Shown here: positions 5,488 to 10,629 of the stretch, one piece after another
How the letters are laid out: every line of letters starts with the position of its first letter
Position numbering within the stretch: the stretch's first letter is position 1
Assembly (NCBI GenBank): GCA_002339165.1
Contig: DDJS01000155.1
Location: forward strand, 1-10,629
From: Cellvibrionales bacterium UBA2618
Lineage (GTDB): Bacteria; Pseudomonadota; Gammaproteobacteria; Pseudomonadales; Porticoccaceae
Direction: 5' to 3'
Length of the DNA: 10,629 bases
Notes under the pieces: model-generated
The model's input: only the letters and a program-made list of their open reading frames with translations
What the model was told of the DNA's origin: nothing
Databases searched by the model: none
Position numbers and translations under genes: made by a program

Positions 5488-6195
5488 TTATCCCTCGTAT
5501 TGCCAGGCGAAATCTTGCGCCACGGCTATTTTCTTCTCCCAAGTATAGCGCAAACTGATGGCCACGTTAGCAGGCTCAAAGCCATCCGGCAATTGCATAA
5601 TACCCTGATGGATAGAAAAGTACTTAAATTCGAGCTTTAACGGCATTGCCTCAACCTGTTCATCAAGTTCAGACAGGCTCAATGACGTCTTGACACCCCG
5701 GTTGAGCCCCTCAACTTGCATCTCTGTAAATACGCTAATCAACTTCATTTTCGAGGTTTTTTGACGCGCAACCCAGCGGTATTTAATACGCCCATCATCC
5801 AATTTCGCCAAACTGAAATCGCCGACCGACAAACCACTCGGGCTATCGGTATCCTGCAGTAGATCGCGGTAGAGTTTTAGGTCCTCGTCTCGCGCAAAGA
5901 TCTGACGTTGTAGAATCACCATCTGTTGACGGGTATTTTCCAGCGCCACGGCGTCGACTTCAGAACTTAGTAAGATGCTACTCAACTGCTCTTTACGAAG
6001 CTTTAAATCCTCCTCTACCGCAACCAAGCGCTCATCTAGCAGCTTTTTTTCAGCCAGTATCGCGGACGATTCATAGCCACCCCACTGACGACCGATGAAC
6101 AGAGCTAAAGTCACCATCAGCAGCGCAACGATTACCCACACCAGTCGCCGCCCGGGCCGATGAGCGACGACGATTGATTTGCGTTCGACGTTCAC
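5488..6195 (-). CDS. DUF6776-like one-pass membrane coiled-coil protein
   Basis: Function unknown. The 235-residue protein has a basic N-terminus, one strongly hydrophobic helix (about 18-35, LVWVIVALLMVTLALFIG), a charged region with heptad-like leucines predicted as coiled coil (about 45-113), and a C-terminal domain (about 120-235) rich in beta-type segments, ending in SLRYTWEKKIAVAQDFAWQYEG. By positive-inside logic the C-terminal part should be periplasmic. It starts at a GTG that overlaps the argC stop (GTGA) and ends 2 nt before the bactofilin gene, so translational coupling is likely. From memory, gammaproteobacteria related to Pseudomonas carry a similar protein at this place. Pairing with a bactofilin suggests a membrane partner for the filament; this is inference. 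Confidence 0.75.
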   Translation of the reverse strand: MNVERKSIVVAHRPGRRLVWVIVALLMVTLALFIGRQWGGYESSAILAEKKLLDERLVAVEEDLKLRKEQLSSILLSSEVDAVALENTRQQMVILQRQIFARDEDLKLYRDLLQDTDSPSGLSVGDFSLAKLDDGRIKYRWVARQKTSKMKLISVFTEMQVEGLNRGVKTSLSLSELDEQVEAMPLKLEFKYFSIHQGIMQLPDGFEPANVAISLRYTWEKKIAVAQDFAWQYEG

Positions 6196-7223
6196 GGCGT
6201 CAGTGCCGCCGCGCCCAAACCGCTAATTTCGGGCCAAGAAAACATCAGATTCATGCACTGAATAGCCTGCCCAGACGCCCCCTTGGTCAAGTTATCTTCG
6301 ACCACCAGAACCACCACCTTACGCCCTCCGGCGGGGCGGTGAACGGCAATTTGGCAATAATTAGAGCCGCGCACGCTTCGGGTTTGCGGATGATCACCCA
6401 GCGGCAGCACTTCGACAAATGGCTCATTTGCGTAGCGGCGCTCAAACAGAGCCTGAACATCGACCTCAGTGTCGGTCAAATTGGCATACAAGGTGGCATG
6501 GATTCCACGGTTGATCGGCAACAGGTGGGGCACAAAAGTCAGCGCCACATCATCGCCAGCGATGTCCGATAAAGCCTGTTGAATTTCCGGCAGATGGCGG
6601 TGGCCACTGGCCGCATAGGCGCGATAACTGTCACTCACCTCGGCGTGCAGGTTGGCGATACTGGCCTGCCGTCCGGCGCCAGTGACGCCCGACGCCACAT
6701 TCGCGACTATGTCTGTCAAGTCGATACAACCGGCCTGCAATAATGGCATCAAACCGAGTTGTACGCTGGTCGGATAGCAACCGGGACAGGCAATCAAATC
6801 GGCGTCGGCTATGGCCGTGCGATTAAACTCGGGTAACCCATAGACCGCTCGCGGGACATAATCTGGCGCGCTGTGGGATCGACCATACCACTGCTCCCAC
6901 AGAGCAATATTGCGAATTCGAAAATCAGCCGAAAGATCGATCACTCGAATACCTGCCTTGAGCACCTGCGGTACCAGTGCCTGTGCGACACCATGAGGGG
7001 TGGCAAAAAATACCACATCGCACCCGCTCAAGACCTCTAAAATTGGGGCGCAAAACACCAAGTCCACCACCCCCCGCAATCCGGGAAATATTGCGTCGAC
7101 GCGCTCACCAGACTCGCTGCGAGAGGTCACTACCACAACCTCGGCATACGGGTGTTGGGCCAACAGTCGCAATAGTTCGGCGCCGGTATAGCCAGTTGCG
7201 CCTACAATCCCCACTTTGACCAT
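6192..7223 (-). CDS. argC: N-acetyl-gamma-glutamyl-phosphate reductase
   Basis: Third step of arginine biosynthesis: NADPH-dependent reduction of N-acetylglutamyl-5-phosphate to the semialdehyde. The 343-residue product has the NADP-binding GATGYTG at 8-14, the catalytic cysteine C149 in CPGCYPT, SGVTGAGR at 178-185, the conserved HRHLPEI segment (208-214) and the C-terminal DNLTKGASGQAIQ motif (310-322). The length is normal for the long (type 1) form. The ATG at 7223 has a strong AGGGG ribosome site; an in-frame TTG at 7247 is open but unlikely. Its stop overlaps the GTG of the next gene, which ties arginine synthesis to an envelope pair in one transcript. No clear ArgR box was seen upstream. 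Confidence 0.97.
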   Translation of the reverse strand: MVKVGIVGATGYTGAELLRLLAQHPYAEVVVVTSRSESGERVDAIFPGLRGVVDLVFCAPILEVLSGCDVVFFATPHGVAQALVPQVLKAGIRVIDLSADFRIRNIALWEQWYGRSHSAPDYVPRAVYGLPEFNRTAIADADLIACPGCYPTSVQLGLMPLLQAGCIDLTDIVANVASGVTGAGRQASIANLHAEVSDSYRAYAASGHRHLPEIQQALSDIAGDDVALTFVPHLLPINRGIHATLYANLTDTEVDVQALFERRYANEPFVEVLPLGDHPQTRSVRGSNYCQIAVHRPAGGRKVVVLVVEDNLTKGASGQAIQCMNLMFSWPEISGLGAAALTP

Positions 7224-7263
7224 CAATATCCCCTTTTTATTATCCAAATCGAACCGCGGCCTT

Positions 7264-7270
7264 TATAATA
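7264..7270. promoter_or_regulatory. Overlapping divergent -10 elements between argC and hemJ
   Basis: The plus strand reads TATAAT at 7264-7269, and the minus strand reads TATTAT at 7270-7265, one base out of register. Either could serve as a -10 box, for hemJ (leader about 85 nt) and argC (leader about 35 nt) respectively. No good -35 box was found at 16-18 bp on either side, so both calls are tentative. Confidence 0.3.
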
Positions 7271-7360
7271 GCGTAATCCATCCTGCGCTGCGGTGTTAAT
7301 CTGGCTTTTGTGCGCTCGAAGACGGTTGAGTTACCGCGATCAATTTTCCCGAGGTATTAG

Positions 7361-7786
7361 ATGTACGAATGGGCCAAAGCCTTTCACCTAATCTCCATGA
7401 CAGCTTGGTTTGCCGCGCTGTTTTACCTGCCGAGGCTGTTTGTTTATCACGCTATGGCAGATGACAGCATCAGTATCGAGCGCTTCAAAATTATGCAGCG
7501 CAAACTCTATCGCGGCATTGCCAATCCATCGATGATCGCAACGCTCGGATTTGGCATCTGGTTGTTGTCACTGGCACCCGACTACTACCTAAAGCAGGAC
7601 TGGTTTATCGCCAAGATCGCCGTGGTGTTGGCGGTCGTCGGATATCACTACAGTTGCAGCGTGCACTTAAACCGCTTCGCCACCGACAGTAATCAAAAAT
7701 CCCATCGCTATTTCCGGGTTTTTAACGAAGTGCCAGTGCTGTTTTTAACCGGCATCGTCATCTTGGTCGTGGTCAAGCCGTTTTAA
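7361..7786 (+). CDS. hemJ: Protoporphyrinogen oxidase HemJ
   Basis: Integral membrane enzyme that oxidises protoporphyrinogen IX to protoporphyrin IX, the penultimate step of heme synthesis. The 141-residue length is typical of the HemJ (UPF0093/CopD-like) family. The diagnostic N-terminus is present (KAFHLISMTAWFAALFYLPRLFVYH, 6-30), with H9 matching the conserved heme-related histidine and K85 in WFIAKIAVVL matching the conserved lysine known from cyanobacterial HemJ. Four hydrophobic segments are visible (about 7-27, 55-73, 82-103, 123-139). The ATG has a GAGGT ribosome site 5 nt upstream. No HemG or HemY is seen in the window, in keeping with a HemJ-type heme pathway. The gene diverges from argC and converges with the dehydratase gene. 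Confidence 0.93.
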   Translation: MYEWAKAFHLISMTAWFAALFYLPRLFVYHAMADDSISIERFKIMQRKLYRGIANPSMIATLGFGIWLLSLAPDYYLKQDWFIAKIAVVLAVVGYHYSCSVHLNRFATDSNQKSHRYFRVFNEVPVLFLTGIVILVVVKPF

Positions 7787-7836
7787 CCGCAGCCTCGATA
7801 AATAGAGCGCGGCGGTAATCTTGCGCAATGCGCCCT

Positions 7837-8787
7837 TCAAATTAGCGCCTTAAATTTATCCAGCGCAATATTGGCCCCGCAAATCACTAGCACCACCGAC
7901 TGGCCGATAAACTGCTCTCGATAGCGCCCCACACTCGCCACCACTACACCAGCGGCACCCTCGATAATTTTGTGATGTTGCTGGGCAATACTGCGAATGC
8001 CCTGGGCAATCTCATCTTCGCTCACCAGCAAACAGCGATCGACCACCGATTGGCAGATCTCAAATGTCACCGAATCCTCTTCGATACCTCCGGCAGAACC
8101 GTCGGACAAGGTTTCTTTCTCAACCTCCATACCGACGATTTCGCCAGCCGCCAGACTGAGGCACATATCGGCTGAATTTTCCGGTTCACAGCCGACTATT
8201 TGGGTCTTGGTTGAGACCCGCTTTAAATAACTCCCCACTCCGGAGATCAGTCCACCGCCACCCATAGTAATCAACACTGAATCGATTTTGTCGAGCTGCG
8301 CCTCGAGCTCAATGCCAATCGTACCCTGCCCACCAATCACCTGAAGATCATTGTAGGGCGATAGCCACGTCTTGTTCTCTCGCGCCGCGGTGGCCTTGGC
8401 GAATACTTCAGTCGACAGTGGGTCATCGTCGTGCAGTACCACCTTGACCGGATAGTCTTTCAGTGCCTCAATTTTCGCTTTGGAAGCCGTGGCTGGAAGG
8501 TAAACCGTACCCTGACCCGAGGTTATCTCCAATGCTCGGGCATAGCCAAGTGCATGATTGCCACTCGACGAGGTAATGGTGTCGGTAATGCCGCGCTGCT
8601 GCAAATAGAGCAGTTTGTTGAGACTGCCGCGCGCTTTAAATGAACCGGTATGCTGTTCACTCTCTAACTTTAGATACACCTTGCCCCGAATGAGCTTACC
8701 TAGCGCCTTGGACTCAACCAAGGGTGTAGTTAACGTGTGTGCGCGTATTCTCGACTCTGCATCGATGACTTCGTTGTAAACATCCAT
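7837..8787 (-). CDS. PLP-dependent serine/threonine dehydratase-like enzyme
   Basis: Fold-type II PLP enzyme of the threonine dehydratase/serine racemase family, 316 residues. Visible motifs: the PLP-lysine K51 in SFKARGSLNKL, SSGNHA at 74-79, PYNDLQVIGGQGTIG at 144-158, the glycine-rich phosphate loop GGGGLIS at 176-182, EGAAG at 277-281, and a cysteine in the VICGANI strand (C303) where related enzymes place Ser or Cys near the PLP pyridine nitrogen. There is no C-terminal ACT regulatory domain, so it resembles catabolic or racemase forms and not biosynthetic IlvA. The ATG at 8787 has AGGA eight nt upstream; an upstream in-frame start would add nine residues. Candidate activities are L-serine/L-threonine deamination, 3-hydroxyaspartate dehydration, serine racemisation or the ectoine-pathway EutB type; the sequence does not separate these. 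Confidence 0.88.
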   Translation of the reverse strand: MDVYNEVIDAESRIRAHTLTTPLVESKALGKLIRGKVYLKLESEQHTGSFKARGSLNKLLYLQQRGITDTITSSSGNHALGYARALEITSGQGTVYLPATASKAKIEALKDYPVKVVLHDDDPLSTEVFAKATAARENKTWLSPYNDLQVIGGQGTIGIELEAQLDKIDSVLITMGGGGLISGVGSYLKRVSTKTQIVGCEPENSADMCLSLAAGEIVGMEVEKETLSDGSAGGIEEDSVTFEICQSVVDRCLLVSEDEIAQGIRSIAQQHHKIIEGAAGVVVASVGRYREQFIGQSVVLVICGANIALDKFKALI

Positions 8788-8885
8788 ATTGAAGATCCTG
8801 AGTGCAAAAAACATTGTTGTGAGTAACAGTCGCTTAGCGGTGATTACGATCAGTCATTGGCCGATTGTTTGTCGCTCGGAGCAAT

Positions 8886-8913
8886 AGTATAGCCCTACGC
8901 ACAGCCAACTAAA
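8886..8913 (-). promoter_or_regulatory. Weak candidate promoter for the dehydratase gene
   Basis: Minus strand TATACT (8891-8886) is a good -10 match (5/6); the TTTAGT 16 bp upstream (8913-8908) is a poor -35. It lies about 100 bp before the start codon, in the 198-bp gap after the 2-hydroxyacid dehydrogenase gene. Nothing else convincing was seen in that gap. Confidence 0.25.
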
Positions 8914-8985
8914 GGATTTTAGGCCTCTAGCTACCGGTATTTTCAAGTGACCCATCAGAGATACCAACGGGAGATCGCAACACCC

Positions 8986-9915
8986 TCAATAACCGCTTTT
9001 ACGATCTACCCGATACAGCAAAGGTCGACCGGTCTGGCTACGCCAAACATTGGCAGCAATTACCCGCGAAGCGCTTTCGGGGCGCGTTGCTGCAGCGATA
9101 TGTGGGGTGACAGTGACCTTGGCATGCGCCCAAAAAGGGTGTTCCGGCGGCAGTGGTTCGCACGCAAACACATCCAACGTAGCATGCTCTATATGGCCTT
9201 TATCGAGGGCCTCGAGCAGCGCGCTATCATCGATCAGAGCGCCGCGCCCCGGATTGATCAACACCGCCCCACGCGGCAGGCTCGCGAGGCACTTGGCATC
9301 GATGCAGTTGCGCGTCTGCGGGGTGAGCGGCAACAGCGTAATGATTATCTGAGCACCTTTGAGGGCGTTGTTGAACCACCGTTCACCGCAATACATCTCG
9401 ACGCCGGTTATCCGTTTGCGCGTTCTACTCCAGCCAGTGACTGGAAAACCAAGATCTGCCAACGCTTCGGCGCAGGCGCGGCCCAAGGCCCCCATACCGA
9501 GAATGGTGACCGGTCGATCTGCTGCCAACGGAGTTATTTTACTGCGCCAAATACCATCTTGCCCAAAAAGATGACGGTCCATCCCGAGGTGATGTCGGAG
9601 GCTGTGGCCGACCACCCACTCAACCATACCGCGCGTCAAATTTTGATCGACCATACGCGTTAACGGTGAACTCAACGTGCTATTGTCGACGACATTTTCC
9701 ACCCCAGCCCAAAGCCCCATGACTGCCTGACAGCGGCTGTAGGGGGTAAAATCTTCGAGTGGCCCACTGGGGTCGTAAACAATATAATCGACCTCCTCTG
9801 GCGGGCAAGACGGGAGCAATGAAAACTCCAACCCGCGGTCGGTCAACGCCTCATTCAAGGGCGCCTGGTACTCATCCCAACTCTGCTGGTGGCCAGCAAA
9901 CAGTATATTGATCAT
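8986..9915 (-). CDS. 2-hydroxyacid dehydrogenase, GhrA-like (glyoxylate/hydroxypyruvate reductase family)
   Basis: NAD(P)H-dependent D-2-hydroxyacid dehydrogenase of 309 residues, similar in length and layout to E. coli GhrA (312). The catalytic triad is present: R224 in NPGRGALID, E253 in CEPLPPEHPFW, and H272 in TPHIAAATRP. The dinucleotide motif is GMGALG at 140-145, and the following WSRTRKRITGVE closely matches the GhrA segment WSRTRK, whose basic residues suit NADPH. The C-terminus ending VDRKSGY also mirrors GhrA. Likely substrates are glyoxylate and hydroxypyruvate, but other 2-ketoacids are possible. The ATG at 9915 has AGGTGA just upstream. It precedes the dehydratase gene on the same strand with a 198-bp gap, so co-regulation is possible but a tight operon is not shown. 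Confidence 0.88.
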   Translation of the reverse strand: MINILFAGHQQSWDEYQAPLNEALTDRGLEFSLLPSCPPEEVDYIVYDPSGPLEDFTPYSRCQAVMGLWAGVENVVDNSTLSSPLTRMVDQNLTRGMVEWVVGHSLRHHLGMDRHLFGQDGIWRSKITPLAADRPVTILGMGALGRACAEALADLGFPVTGWSRTRKRITGVEMYCGERWFNNALKGAQIIITLLPLTPQTRNCIDAKCLASLPRGAVLINPGRGALIDDSALLEALDKGHIEHATLDVFACEPLPPEHPFWAHAKVTVTPHIAAATRPESASRVIAANVWRSQTGRPLLYRVDRKSGY

Positions 9916-9945
9916 CGGTCACCTGCCATCGGCTTATCAAATGTC

Positions 9946-9975
9946 TGTATATTTTAATTATTTGACCATCGTTAA
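9946..9975 (-). promoter_or_regulatory. Candidate promoter of the GhrA-like gene
   Basis: Minus strand TTAACG (9975-9970), 18-bp AT-rich spacer, TATACA (9951-9946); both boxes match 4/6. The predicted leader is about 25 nt. An alternative perfect TATAAT lies further upstream (10032-10027, minus) but without a -35 box. Confidence 0.3.
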
Positions 9976-9977
9976 CC

Positions 9978-10000
9978 GGTCTAAATTGCATCCATAGACC
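9978..10000. repeat. Inverted repeat upstream of the GhrA-like gene
   Basis: GGTCTA (9978-9983) and TAGACC (9995-10000) are perfect 6-bp inverted arms with an 11-nt gap, just upstream of the proposed -35 box. The spacing would suit a dimeric regulator on one face of the helix. No T-run follows on either strand, so it is not a terminator. Confidence 0.35.
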
Positions 10001-10337
10001 CATTACAATCGCTTCGCAATGCGCGGATTATAACGCATTAATTTAACATGGCCCGCTCCACAATCGGTGGCTGCTGGGTTGAAAAATAACCCGCGGCACT
10101 GTCACCCAATACGCAGGTGGCGCGAGCACAGATTGTGGTCCGTCGATTTACCCAAAAATATGCGCATCAACGCTAAGTGTACCGCGATCCACGAGTGGAT
10201 CAATCGCGTACACATCGGTCTTGAGCGAGTATCTAAAGTAGTCACTGCGACGGCACTGCCGCTAGCGTCAAATGTTGCAACTCGCTACACTCTCGAGACC
10301 GCCATCGAGCGGTTAAATCTTAGCAAAGGATAGTGAC
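10001..10337. other. Region upstream of hemL without a convincing gene
   Basis: A plus-strand frame is open from 10034 to its stop at 10331-10333 (longest reading from a GTG at 10067, 88 residues), but it has no ribosome site, no recognisable family, and uses codons such as AGA, AGG and ATA that the neighbours avoid. On the minus strand a stop-bounded stretch (10148-10261) reads protein-like, with no start codon. The region must contain the hemL promoter, but I found no strong -35/-10 pair. The hemL ribosome site AAAGGA is at 10325-10330. The stretch may hold gene remnants, an unrecognised small gene or only regulatory DNA. Confidence 0.4.
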
Positions 10338-10629
10338 ATGCCGACTTCAAACAATCGCTCTGTAGAACTTTTCGCAGCCGCGCAACGGCACATACCGGGC
10401 GGAGTGAACTCGCCAGTCCGCGCTTTTAAGGCAGTTGGAGGAACGCCGGTCTTTTTCCAGCGCGCTAAAGGCGCTTATATGTATGATGCCGACGACAACC
10501 GCTATATCGACTATGTGCTGTCGTGGGGGCCGATGCTCTTGGGTCACGGTCACGAGACAGTGCTACAGAGTATTCGCGACCAGCTAGATCGCGCCATGAC
10601 CTTCGGCACACCGACGGAACTCGAGGTCA
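10338..10629 (+). CDS. hemL: Glutamate-1-semialdehyde 2,1-aminomutase, N-terminal part
   Basis: PLP enzyme of the C5 heme pathway that converts glutamate-1-semialdehyde to 5-aminolevulinate. The 97 visible codons match the start of HemL closely: SVELFAAAQRHIPGGVNSPVRAFKAVGGTPVFF, then GAYMYDADDNRYIDYVLSWGPMLLGHGHETV and TFGTPTELEV. The PLP lysine lies further on, beyond the window edge, so integrity of the rest cannot be judged. The ATG has a strong AAAGGA ribosome site with a 7-nt gap, and no upstream start is needed. The gene is complete at its 5' end and cut only by the window. Confidence 0.97.
   Translation, partial: MPTSNNRSVELFAAAQRHIPGGVNSPVRAFKAVGGTPVFFQRAKGAYMYDADDNRYIDYVLSWGPMLLGHGHETVLQSIRDQLDRAMTFGTPTELEV

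Noticed and set aside
7787..7836. TTGCGCAA palindrome and GCGC-aat-GCGC repeat between hemJ and the dehydratase as a bidirectional terminator
   Set aside because: The stems are only 4 bp and no T-run follows on either strand.
8947..9663. 238-residue open frame on the plus strand
   Set aside because: It is antisense to the GhrA-like dehydrogenase, whose catalytic triad and nucleotide motif are intact; the plus-strand translation has no recognisable domain.
10048..10089. 13-codon leader peptide (MARSTIGGCWVEK) upstream of hemL
   Set aside because: There is no run of a single regulatory codon, no ribosome site and no attenuator hairpin after it.
10262..10291. hemL promoter with -10 TACACT at 10286-10291
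   Set aside because: No acceptable -35 hexamer lies at 16-18 bp upstream.

Overview
The window looks like a chromosomal housekeeping region of a gammaproteobacterium, probably on the Pseudomonas/Cellvibrio side of the class. The evidence is a 16S rRNA 5' end and leader with a gammaproteobacterial boxA, a TyrRS of the E. coli type with a KFGKT signature, ErpA, and HemJ in place of HemG/HemY. From memory, the order 16S rRNA - tyrS - M23 peptidase - anmK - erpA - bactofilin - DUF6776-like protein - argC - hemJ is also found in Pseudomonas. I could not verify that here, and the genus is not determined. No mobile element, CRISPR array, tRNA or phage gene was seen.

Layout. Positions 1-25 are the first bases of a 16S rRNA gene on the minus strand. 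Positions 26 to about 455 are its leader, with two tandem sigma70-type rRNA promoters that have perfect TTGACA boxes, 16-bp spacers and GC-rich discriminators, followed by a boxB/boxA antitermination signal and several stem-loops. tyrS lies upstream on the same strand (587-1888), separated from the rRNA promoter by a hairpin that may be its terminator. Divergent from tyrS are mepM-like and anmK (2086-4599), a murein hydrolase and a murein-sugar recycling kinase, probably one operon.

Convergent to these is the minus-strand series argC - DUF6776-like - bactofilin - erpA (7223 down to 4640). The first three are tightly coupled by an overlap and a 2-nt gap; erpA follows after a gap that holds its own candidate promoter. 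hemJ (7361-7786, plus) diverges from argC. Next come two minus-strand metabolic genes: a fold-type II PLP serine/threonine dehydratase-like enzyme (7837-8787) and a GhrA-like 2-hydroxyacid dehydrogenase (8986-9915). After a 422-nt stretch without a convincing gene, the 5' part of hemL runs off the right edge (10338-10629).

Functional themes. (1) Translation: rRNA and TyrRS. (2) Envelope: mepM, anmK, bactofilin and a one-pass membrane coiled-coil protein face each other around erpA; bactofilins and M23 peptidases cooperate in cell-shape control in several bacteria. (3) Tetrapyrrole and Fe-S supply: hemL (early heme pathway), hemJ (penultimate heme step) and erpA. (4) Small-molecule metabolism: argC and the dehydratase/2-hydroxyacid dehydrogenase pair.

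Most of the window is ordinary and well conserved. The parts worth a second look are the rRNA leader architecture, the operator-like palindromes between tyrS and mepM, the envelope cluster, the uncharacterised dehydratase/dehydrogenase pair, and the unexplained DNA upstream of hemL. I see no clear evidence of a wholly new system.
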